A stretch of 64,000 nt of DNA from Parachryseolinea silvisoli (GTDB lineage Bacteria > Bacteroidota > Bacteroidia > Cytophagales > Cyclobacteriaceae), in NCBI RefSeq assembly GCF_021190955.1, contig NZ_JAIOAO010000004.1, forward strand, positions 248,001 to 312,000, read 5' to 3'. The translations under genes and the position numbers were made by a program. Positions 54,018 to 62,043 of the stretch are shown here, one piece after another (the stretch's first letter is position 1; each line of letters opens with the position of its first letter). Under the pieces are notes generated by a model that did no database searches, was not told the DNA's origin, and worked only from the letters and a program-made list of their open reading frames with translations.

Positions 54018-56129
54018 ATGAGATGTATACTAACGGTTGCCCTCGTAGCATTATGTTGTACGCCGGCCTTCCTTCAAGACTTTAACCATTACAAAACGGT
54101 CCAGTCACAGGGACCCGTGCCGAAAGACTTCACCGACCGCTCGGCGGCCAAGTACGCCCAGGAACTTACGAACCTGAGCCGCGACAAGGAGGAGACGCGT
54201 CGCGAACACCGGGGGCGGAAAAAGTTTTACCTCGAAAGTACCTTTAACCTGGACGAGTTTCTCGGAAGCGGGAACGTTCTGTTTAACGACGAGATCTCGG
54301 TGTATACCAACAGCGTATTACAGGAGGTCTTGAAACCGTACCCTGCCATACAAAGCAAGTTGCGCGTCTATACGGTAAAGTCGCCCGTGACCAATGCCTT
54401 CACCACCAACAACGGTATCATATTCATTAACCTGGGCTTGCTGGCGCGGTTGGAGAATGAAGCGCAGCTGGCCTTTGTACTCGGCCACGAGGCCACCCAC
54501 TACGAAAAGAAACACGTTATCAACAGTTATGTGAATAACGTCGTGATCGAACAATCGCGTGACTATCGCAAGCTGTCTTCCTCGGATAAAGAGTTTGCCA
54601 AAAGCTCGTATTCGCGCGAGTTGGAAACGGAAGCCGATCTGGGTGCTATCGACATCTATACCAAGTCGGCATACAGCAAAGATTCTGTCGGGTCTATCTT
54701 TGACGTGTTGCGCAACGGCGATCACCCGATCTTCTGGACACGGTTTGACAAACGCACCCTTGAGTCGGGTCGCTATATATTCCCCGACACGCTGGTAGCC
54801 ACGTCTGTCAAGAGCACCTATCCACAGGAAGACGACGATGATGCGCTAAGCACACACCCCGACGTGCGCAAACGCAAGCGTGTTGTGGCCCGCAAATTTC
54901 GCGACGGCGGACCAGGCGATCTGTATCGCGTTTCTAAAACCGGGTTTGAAAAGGTGCGCAAGATGGCGCGTTTTGAGCTTTGCCGCCTGTACCTGCTCGA
55001 ACACCTGTACTTTGATGCGTTGGCCCTGGCCACCAGCTTGCAGGAACAGGACCCCACTTCCGTATTTCTAAAAGAAACAGTAGCAAAAGCGTTGTACGGC
55101 CTGGCCAAAGCCAAGCTGGCGGAAGACGAATATCAGCGCCAGGAGAACTGGGCCAGCACCGAAGCATACCTGGCCGAATTCTTCAACCGTCAGACGGCAT
55201 ATGAAACAAGCGTTACCGCTATGCGCGAGCTTAACAAATGCCTGGAAGCAGAGCCTGACAATAAGGAGATATCGCTGATGCTCAATGACCTTATTCGTTC
55301 GTTGGCCGCTGAACAGGAGGACCTGGAGGAAAGCTTCGTGCGTACCGCGAGTGAGAAGGATGTTCCCGAGCTGGAGTATCCCTATACACAATATGCGTTC
55401 CTGGATTTCAAAGACAGTAACAAATTCTTTGACCGGTTCGATAAACAGATTGCCATCGTCCGCAAGGAGATTGCCGAAGATAAAAAGATCAGCCGAAAGA
55501 AAAAGAAAGTAAAAGTCAAAGAGAAGCCCCTGGAGGTAAACAAAGTGGTGGTGGTAAACCCGATCTATAAAAAGATCGACGTGCGTAAAAAACAACGCGT
55601 GCGCCACATCGAGGCCGAAGAGGTATTGCTGGATATTGATGAAAAGATTGGCGTAGCCGCAGGCAAACTCGACTTGAGCTCGGAAGTGATCAACCCGAAT
55701 AACCTGACGTCTGGCAGCATTCGCACGATGCAATCCAACAGTATCCTCAACGACTGGATCGATGAGCAGATGCGTTCGGAAAAATTGCAGGTCAGCTCGA
55801 TCTACAATGAGATCACCGCGCTGGCAGATTCCTATAAGACCGACCACTTTGTGTGGATGGGCGGCGTTACCGTTACCCGCAAACGCCGTGGTAAGGTGTG
55901 GTTAGTTTTGGCCAGCGCGGCAGTGCCGCCCGCAGCACCGTTGTTGATACCGCTGGTGTTTACGCCGAAAGGCCGGAATCTGTATTTCAGCCTGGTGTTC
56001 AACGTACGCACACAAGCCCTGGAAGTTCTGGACGTGCGCGGTATGTCGGTACGCGACAATGCCAACATCCTTCAGTCCAACATCTATTACACACTCCTGA
56101 AACTTAAAAAAACCAAAGTAAAAGTATGA
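54018..56129 (+). CDS. Exported M48-family zinc metalloprotease
   Basis: 703 residues. The N-terminal signal (about 1-20, ALCCTPAFLQD) may be a lipobox or a Sec signal. The peptidase core (about 80-300) has the zinc motif His157-Glu158-X2-His161 in VLGHEATHYEKKH and the third ligand Glu205 in ETEADLGAID. TPR-like helices (about 310-460) and a Lys-rich segment follow, then a C-terminal membrane-linked part (VWLVLASAAVPPAAPLLIPLVF). This resembles BepA/LoiP-type envelope proteases that act on misfolded outer-membrane proteins. It overlaps the next gene by four bases (ATGA), a barrel protein that could be its client or partner. Confidence 0.9.
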   Translation: MRCILTVALVALCCTPAFLQDFNHYKTVQSQGPVPKDFTDRSAAKYAQELTNLSRDKEETRREHRGRKKFYLESTFNLDEFLGSGNVLFNDEISVYTNSVLQEVLKPYPAIQSKLRVYTVKSPVTNAFTTNNGIIFINLGLLARLENEAQLAFVLGHEATHYEKKHVINSYVNNVVIEQSRDYRKLSSSDKEFAKSSYSRELETEADLGAIDIYTKSAYSKDSVGSIFDVLRNGDHPIFWTRFDKRTLESGRYIFPDTLVATSVKSTYPQEDDDDALSTHPDVRKRKRVVARKFRDGGPGDLYRVSKTGFEKVRKMARFELCRLYLLEHLYFDALALATSLQEQDPTSVFLKETVAKALYGLAKAKLAEDEYQRQENWASTEAYLAEFFNRQTAYETSVTAMRELNKCLEAEPDNKEISLMLNDLIRSLAAEQEDLEESFVRTASEKDVPELEYPYTQYAFLDFKDSNKFFDRFDKQIAIVRKEIAEDKKISRKKKKVKVKEKPLEVNKVVVVNPIYKKIDVRKKQRVRHIEAEEVLLDIDEKIGVAAGKLDLSSEVINPNNLTSGSIRTMQSNSILNDWIDEQMRSEKLQVSSIYNEITALADSYKTDHFVWMGGVTVTRKRRGKVWLVLASAAVPPAAPLLIPLVFTPKGRNLYFSLVFNVRTQALEVLDVRGMSVRDNANILQSNIYYTLLKLKKTKVKV

Positions 56130-56863
56130 GGCTCTGTTGTCTGACCCTATTTATCCTGGGCGCGCTAAGCAGTCAGGCCCAGGTTCCCGGCTTCTTGGGG
56201 AAACGCTTTACGGTGTTCCTCGATGCCAACCCGTCGCCGGCAATCTTTGCGCAGAGTACCAGCAATAAGTTAATGGTGGACCTGGAGGGAGAAACGCATG
56301 CCGCGACAACGAACCAGTTTGCCTTCAACACCCGCCCACAGGTCACGGTGGAATATCAGTTTTTTAAGCGTCACAGTATTGGTCTTTCGTACAACCGGCT
56401 CAGCTTCGGTACGACACGGGGATATTACAGGTCCGAGCCTGTGGAAGGGCAGGAGTATAGTTATGAATACGATTCGGACGTCGTGCGGGGAGATGCGTTC
56501 GGCGTGCACCTGAAATTTTACTACAGTACCACCGTGGCGCCGATCGGCTACTATCAAACCCTGTCGGTATACTACAGCCGTGTCAATACCTTCGATGATA
56601 AGAAGTCCAGCACCCGGCAGTTCCGCGACGACTTTAAATACCCCACGGTTACCATGCAACTTGGGCGTCAGAGCATGCCGCTGAAGAACCTGTTGGTGCG
56701 TGCCGGTTTTGAGATGGGCTGGACGTTTGTACCCAGTAACTTTCTTACCGAGAATAACGGTGACTGGAGTGCCCAGGAATTTTCGGGCTACAAAGTACAC
56801 CAGGGCCTCATGGGATACTATTTCTTCAACCTTACACTCGGTGTGGGATACGTTCTGTTCTAA
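56126..56863 (+). CDS. Outer-membrane beta-barrel-like protein
   Basis: 245 residues with a signal peptide (about 1-19, ending SSQAQ). Alternating strands (VTVEYQFFKRHSIGLSYNRL, VHLKFYYSTTVAPIGYYQTLSVYYS, MLVRAGFEMGW-like) end in FFNLTLGVGYVLF, with a terminal Phe as in outer-membrane barrels. No family motif is recognised. It is translationally coupled to the M48 protease upstream and is followed six bases later by the Cys-rich lipoprotein, suggesting a three-gene unit. Confidence 0.75.
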   Translation: MRLCCLTLFILGALSSQAQVPGFLGKRFTVFLDANPSPAIFAQSTSNKLMVDLEGETHAATTNQFAFNTRPQVTVEYQFFKRHSIGLSYNRLSFGTTRGYYRSEPVEGQEYSYEYDSDVVRGDAFGVHLKFYYSTTVAPIGYYQTLSVYYSRVNTFDDKKSSTRQFRDDFKYPTVTMQLGRQSMPLKNLLVRAGFEMGWTFVPSNFLTENNGDWSAQEFSGYKVHQGLMGYYFFNLTLGVGYVLF

Positions 56864-56869
56864 TTCAAT

Positions 56870-57451
56870 ATGCGTAAAAGTTTATACTATATTTTGCTGG
56901 CACTGGCAGCCGGCGCTTGTACTCCGGAGGAGCAGGATAATCCGTTCGTCGGTCCTACGTGCTACGATGGCATTCGTAATCAGGACGAAGAAGAGATCGA
57001 CTGTGGTGGCCGTTGCCAGGCGTGCGAGGTTCTCGGAACACCTGTTGTGACGCCCTGTGCAAATTCCTTAAAGGACAACGTGGTCAAGCTCGACGGTATT
57101 GAGATGACAGCCGACAGCCGAAATAGCATATGTCAGGTTACTTCGCAAGGGTATCGATTATATTTTCAGCAAGGCAACACACAGATTTTCGTGGTAATAG
57201 GCGGTAACACGCCATACAAAGATCAGCAAGTCTACTCGCTTGTGCCCGTTTCTTTTCCCCAGGCCGGCGAAGCATCGATCGAGTATTATGAAGGTTCCAA
57301 CGGACCTTTCTCCAGTGAAAAAGGGACGTTGTATGTTCGTGTGAAGGGAGGAAAGGTGATCGCGGAGTTTTGTGATATTACGCTGTCAAACGTATGGAAT
57401 GGCACCGGCACAACGTATCACAAGGTCTCTGGACGCATCCGGTGTCAATAG
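56870..57451 (+). CDS. Lipoprotein with MopE-like Cys-rich repeat
   Basis: 193 residues. The lipoprotein signal ends LAAGAC, with Cys17. Residues about 30-53 (CYDGIRNQDEEEIDCGGRCQAC) match the short Asp/Cys-rich repeat seen in MopE-like and many Bacteroidota surface proteins, and this motif probably binds calcium. The remaining ~130 residues form an unrecognised beta-rich domain (GYRLYFQQGNTQIFVVIGG, YHKVSGRIRCQ). Last gene of the M48 operon. Confidence 0.78.
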   Translation: MRKSLYYILLALAAGACTPEEQDNPFVGPTCYDGIRNQDEEEIDCGGRCQACEVLGTPVVTPCANSLKDNVVKLDGIEMTADSRNSICQVTSQGYRLYFQQGNTQIFVVIGGNTPYKDQQVYSLVPVSFPQAGEASIEYYEGSNGPFSSEKGTLYVRVKGGKVIAEFCDITLSNVWNGTGTTYHKVSGRIRCQ

Positions 57452-57653
57452 CCGGAGGAACCGGAATAATGCAGATAAATCTGGCGCCGCTAACCCACCC
57501 GGATCATCGCAGTAGGAGGGCACATACGTTGATCACGATCGTTCCGTGATTTAGGTGCATCATATTCGAATCAGGGACGTTATTATTCTTTATTATCCTT
57601 TGAATTAGGGTATTTCTGTCGCTTTTCAGGAGTATACATTTTAACTTGGCGAC

Positions 57654-58553
57654 ATGCATCGTCGCATTGTATACTTTTTATTGTTTTGCCTGCCGTTCTG
57701 CACGCTGGCGCAGCTTCCGAAAAATGCCATTACGGCGGTGGCCATCAATCACGTGCCTGTGGCGGTGACCGATCTGGCCGCCGTGAAAAAGGTCTTTTCT
57801 TCGCTGGGATTTACGATCAAAGAAGGTCGCGTACACGCCGGGATCACCAACTGCTTTGTGAAATTCTCGGATGGCACGTACCTGGAGTTTGTGCAGCCAC
57901 TGGATTCCACACATGAGATCGGCCGCTTTTACCATGACTTTCTCAAAACGCGTCCGGGCGCCTCGGAGCTGGCGGTAGAGGTGGAGTCTTCCGACAGTGT
58001 AGCGCAGTACCTGCAGCGTCGGCGGATTCTCTTTACCCGGGACCATAACCGCGTCTGGAAAAATGTCACACCCACACAGCCGGGCGCCGGCATCTTTTAT
58101 ACCGAATACGCCGACAAAAACTGGCGGGACAAACCCGAATACACCACCCACATCAACAACGCCACCGGGCTTGGGCCGGTCTACTACCTGGCGACCGATC
58201 TAAACAACGCCACGAAGCATTTTAAGGACCTCGGCTTTACGGACGCAGGCCCCACGACGTCGCTGCAAGCACCTGCCCGCGCCATGACCATCGGCCGCAG
58301 CCGGCTGGTGATTCTCGACACGTCCGAGCCGGGCCGCATGGCCGACGTCTTTAGCAGCCGCGGATACACCGGCATTTGTGGCATCTCCATCACCGTATCG
58401 TCATTGGACGTGCTCGAAAGACGACTTCGCACCCTTTCAAAACGCGGCATGCTTACGCTGCGCAAAGACGACAAGCTTTATGCGCTGCTACAACCCTACG
58501 CGCTCTTCCTGGAATTTTCCATGCCGGCGGGAACACCGCAGACACATCAATAG
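57654..58553 (+). CDS. Exported VOC-superfamily (glyoxalase-like) protein
   Basis: 299 residues. The N-terminus (MHRRIVYFLLFCLPFCTLAQ) is a signal peptide, which is unusual for the VOC fold. Two VOC modules follow (about 25-145 and 165-290): INHVPVAVTDLAAVKKVFSSLGF, FSDGTYLEFVQP, and GPVYYLATDLNNATKHFKDLGF. The first half keeps the early His; the second lacks several metal ligands. It is predicted to be periplasmic and to bind a small molecule or metal, with unknown activity. The 202 bases before it hold no recognised signal. Confidence 0.85.
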   Translation: MHRRIVYFLLFCLPFCTLAQLPKNAITAVAINHVPVAVTDLAAVKKVFSSLGFTIKEGRVHAGITNCFVKFSDGTYLEFVQPLDSTHEIGRFYHDFLKTRPGASELAVEVESSDSVAQYLQRRRILFTRDHNRVWKNVTPTQPGAGIFYTEYADKNWRDKPEYTTHINNATGLGPVYYLATDLNNATKHFKDLGFTDAGPTTSLQAPARAMTIGRSRLVILDTSEPGRMADVFSSRGYTGICGISITVSSLDVLERRLRTLSKRGMLTLRKDDKLYALLQPYALFLEFSMPAGTPQTHQ

Positions 58554-58598
58554 CCTGTATAATAACACCCGGGCATGGAATTTTTGCGATCGGGGTGT

Positions 58599-60635
58599 AT
58601 GACCCTCACACGCTACAAACAGAAAAGGACCTTCGACACAACACCCGAGCCGGCCGGCGGCAAGGCCGCGAGTGCACGGCTGCGGTTTGTTGTGCAAAAG
58701 CACCAGGCCTCACACCTGCACTATGACTTCCGCCTCGAAATGGACGGCGTACTAAAAAGCTGGGCCGTGCCGAAAGGCCCCAGCATGGACACCGCCGTCA
58801 AGCGGTTGGCCATGATGGTAGAAGATCATCCCTATGACTACCACAGCTTTGAAGGGACCATCCCCGAGGGCAACTACGGCGCGGGTACGGTGATCGTGTG
58901 GGATGAAGGATCCTATAAACCTGCCGAAGGCGCCTTCAAAACAAAAGCCGACGCGGACAAAGCGCTTCGCCGCCAGCTATACAGCGGCAAGCTGAAGTTC
59001 GTACTGCAAGGCAAAAAGCTCAAGGGAGAATTTGCGCTGGTAAAGGCTAAGGGCAAAAGCGATAATGCCTGGCTGCTGATGAAGCTCGCCGACGACCACG
59101 CAACACACGACGATATACTGGAGCACGATAAATCTGTAGCCTCCGGTAAAACGGTAGAAGAGATCGCTGCGGGTAAACCCGTAAAAAAGAAAACTGCTGC
59201 CGCACAGAAAACACCTTCGTTTAAGAAGAAAACCCTCGAAAAAGTAACACGGGCGACGCATCCTAAAAAAGTAAAGCGGCCGACTCCCAGCGCCGGTAAA
59301 AAAAAAGCCCAGTCAGTTGAGCGTTTAATCAAGAGCGCCCCGAAGGCGGCGTTTGACGAGCGGCTTAAGCCAATGCTGGCTACACTTGTCGACAAACCGT
59401 TCGATGAACCGGGATGGCTCTATGAAATTAAATGGGATGGTTATCGCGCGCTGGCCTGCATGAATAAAGGGGAGGTAGTACTCAAGTCGCGCAACGACAA
59501 ATCCTTCAACGATAAGTTTTATCCTGTCTACCAGGCGTTACTCGATTGGAATGTCAACGCCATTGTCGATGGTGAGATCATCGTGTTAAAAGAAAGCGGA
59601 GTCTCCGACTTTGGCGCGTTGCAGAACTGGCGAAGCGAAGCCGACGGCGATCTCATGTACTATGTATTTGATATACTCTGGCTGGACGGCCGCAACCTGT
59701 GTGGGCTGCCGTTGTCCGAGCGACGGGAGATCCTAAAAAGTATTGTCCCGCAGGAGGGTATTATCCGCCTTAGCGATGCGTTTGATGCCACCGGCTCGGA
59801 GTTCTTTCAGGCGGCGCAGTCCATGAACCTGGAAGGTATCATTGCAAAAAAAGCCGATAGTGAATATATGTCCGGCGAACGCACAACCCGGTGGCTGAAG
59901 ATCAAAGCCAACAAACGCCAGGAGATGGTCATCGGCGGCTTTACCAACAATGAAGGTTCCAGCAAGCCTTTCTCTTCTTTATTGGTTGGCGTGTGGGAAG
60001 GGAAGGAGTTGGTTTATACGGGTAAGGTTGGCACGGGCTTTAACCAAAAGCAGCAACGTGAAATGCTGGCGCAATTCAAACCGCTGATCATAGACGGCGC
60101 ACCGTTTGCCGAAGAGCCCGACTACAACAAACCCTCACGGTTTAATCCCCGTCCGGCAAAGGCCACGGCCACATGGCTCAAGCCCGTGCTGGTGTGCGAA
60201 GTGAGCTTTGCCGAGATGACGACCGACGGCGTTATGCGCCATCCCTCGTTTGAAGGTATGCGTGTTGATAAAAAGGCGGATGAGGTTGTACGCGAAAAAC
60301 CTCAGTCTGCAAAAAAGGCGGTAAAACAGGCAGCCGAAGAAGAAAACAAAATCCTGGTTAAACCTGCCGGGAAACGTGCGCGCAACACGTTACTGAATCC
60401 AAAAGATGAAGTTCAGCAACCTGAGCAAGGTATATTGGCCGGACGACGGTGTGACAAAACGCGACATGCTCAATTATTACTACCAGGTAGCACCGATCAT
60501 CCTGCCGTACCTCAAGGATCGGCCGCAATCCCTCAACCGTTTCCCCAACGGCATCCACGGCAAAAGCTTTTACCAAAAGGATGTTACTGGCAAAGTGCCG
60601 GACTGGGTAGCGACCTACCAGTACCACAGCAGTGA
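58599..60635 (+). pseudogene. ligD: DNA ligase D, phosphoesterase and ligase part (frameshifted before the polymerase domain)
   Basis: The start is ATG 58599 (MTLTRYKQKRTFDTTPEP). The 3'-phosphoesterase domain (about 25-150) has HLHYDFRLE and IPEGNYGAG. A basic linker (about 190-250) follows, then the ATP-dependent ligase domain (about 265-570) with adenylated Lys278 in EIKWDGYRAL. Bacteroidota LigD proteins usually continue into a polymerase/primase domain. Here the reading frame leaves that homology after LLNPKDE (about 60405) and runs ~75 meaningless residues to the stop at 60635. The polymerase domain restarts in the +1 frame (60406). The ligase half may still be functional. LigD joins broken DNA ends with Ku; no Ku gene lies in the window. 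Confidence 0.85.
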
Positions 60636-61275
60636 CGAGCTGGACGTTGATAAACACTTTCTCGTTCCCAAGAGTGAGGCCGACATATTGCTCATGGCGT
60701 CCCTGGGCTGTATTGAGCTTAACCCGTGGAGTAGTCGCATTGATAAACCCGACCATCCGGACTGGTGTATCATTGACCTCGACCCGGGGCCGACCAACAC
60801 CTTTAAACAGGTTATCGAAGCAGCCCTCGTTACCCGGCAGGTGCTCGAGAGTGTAGACATACCATCGTATTGTAAAACGAGCGGCTCCACCGGCCTGCAT
60901 ATTTATATTCCGCTCGGGGCAAAATACACGTATGAGCAGTCGAAAGAGTTTGCCCGCGTGATCGTCACCCATGTACACCACGAGATACCGAAGTACACCA
61001 GCATCGAGCGTCTGGTGGGAAACCGGGGGGGTAAGATGTACCTCGACTTTTTACAGAACCGTCCGAAGGCTACGCTTGCGGCTCCCTATTCTTTGCGTCC
61101 CAGGCCGGGCGCCACGGTCTCGATGCCGTTGCTCTGGGACGAAGTGACACCGAAGCTGAAAATGAAAGACTTCACCATTCATAATGCTGTACAACGACTG
61201 CGTGAGACAGGCGATCTGTTCAAGCCCGTGCTCGGAAAAGGTATACAGTTAAGTGCCGTAAAAGACATCGATTGA
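60406..61275 (+). CDS. ligD: DNA ligase D, detached polymerase/primase domain
   Basis: 289 residues from ATG 60406, in the +1 frame relative to the ligase half and overlapping it by 230 bases. The archaeo-eukaryotic primase fold is complete, with catalytic Asp124 and Asp126 in WCIIDLDPG, Asp214 in MYLDFLQNRP and His165 in TSGSTGLHIY. In full-length relatives the Pol domain opens with a short strand before FSNLSKVYWP. About ten residues of it appear to be missing, consistent with a small out-of-frame deletion. It could be expressed separately by reinitiation at 60406, or be a dead fragment. A sequencing error must also be considered. Confidence 0.8.
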   Translation: MKFSNLSKVYWPDDGVTKRDMLNYYYQVAPIILPYLKDRPQSLNRFPNGIHGKSFYQKDVTGKVPDWVATYQYHSSDELDVDKHFLVPKSEADILLMASLGCIELNPWSSRIDKPDHPDWCIIDLDPGPTNTFKQVIEAALVTRQVLESVDIPSYCKTSGSTGLHIYIPLGAKYTYEQSKEFARVIVTHVHHEIPKYTSIERLVGNRGGKMYLDFLQNRPKATLAAPYSLRPRPGATVSMPLLWDEVTPKLKMKDFTIHNAVQRLRETGDLFKPVLGKGIQLSAVKDID

Positions 61276-61467
61276 GGCATTGCACGTGCAGGGTGAATGC
61301 GTCTCAATAATTCTCCGGGAATACCAGTAATGTTGGGGAAGCACTATTGCCGAGTGAGTAATACCTGCCCCCGGTGTTTCCGATGTGACACAACATTTCA
61401 TCGTTTTCTGACGGCATTATTTTTTCGTTCTTCCTTCTAATACAACCCCAATAAACATTTAATGATT

Positions 61468-62040
61468 ATGGCAAAGACAGCAAAAAAATCAGCCGGCGCT
61501 AGCCGTGCAAAAGCATCCGTTGCAACTGAGAGCGATCCGAAATCAGCACTGCTCGTACTCTTTAAAGACAGCATCAAAGACATTTACTGGGCTGAAAAGC
61601 ACCTGACGAAAGCACTGCCGAAAATGAGAAAGGCAGCCACTTCTCCCGAGCTGCAAGAGGCCTTCGAGACCCACCTGGAGCAAACACAGGAACATGTAGC
61701 ACGCCTGGAACAAGTGTTTGAGCTGCTGGAGACCAAAGCACAAGCGAAGAAATGCGATGCGATGGAAGGCCTGGTACAAGAAGCCGAAAGCATTATCGAA
61801 GACACTGAAAAAGGTACTGCAACGCGTGACGTGGGGCTGATCCTCGCTGCCCAGAAAGTAGAGCACTATGAAATTGCCACCTATGGTGGTTTGGCACAAT
61901 TGGCCCGTACACTCGGTCATGATGAAATTGCGGACATCCTCGCGGAGACACTGGAAGAAGAAAAAGAAACGGATGAGCTGTTGACAGGCATTGCAGAGAA
62001 TGATATCAATTACGAGGCAGCAGAAGAAGACGAAGAGTAG
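61468..62040 (+). CDS. YciE/YciF ferritin-like DUF892 protein
   Basis: 190 residues from ATG 61468; ATG 61462 is an equal alternative. A basic N-terminal tail (MAKTAKKSAGASRAKAS) precedes a four-helix DUF892 bundle: LLVLFKDSIKDIYWAEKHLTKALPKM, AFETHLEQTQEHVARLEQVFE, LILAAQKVEHYEIATYGGLAQLA, and ILAETLEEEKETDELL. The Glu/His residues match a ferritin-like di-metal site. The family is linked to stationary-phase and stress responses, and the basic tail is suggestive of DNA binding. It is three bases before the catalase gene, so it is cotranscribed. Confidence 0.9.
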   Translation: MAKTAKKSAGASRAKASVATESDPKSALLVLFKDSIKDIYWAEKHLTKALPKMRKAATSPELQEAFETHLEQTQEHVARLEQVFELLETKAQAKKCDAMEGLVQEAESIIEDTEKGTATRDVGLILAAQKVEHYEIATYGGLAQLARTLGHDEIADILAETLEEEKETDELLTGIAENDINYEAAEEDEE

Positions 62041-62043
62041 CGT

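Noticed and set aside
60395-60420. Programmed ribosomal frameshifting in ligD
   Set aside because: The junction has no convincing slippery heptamer, and linker residues expected in the Pol domain are missing, which fits a deletion better.
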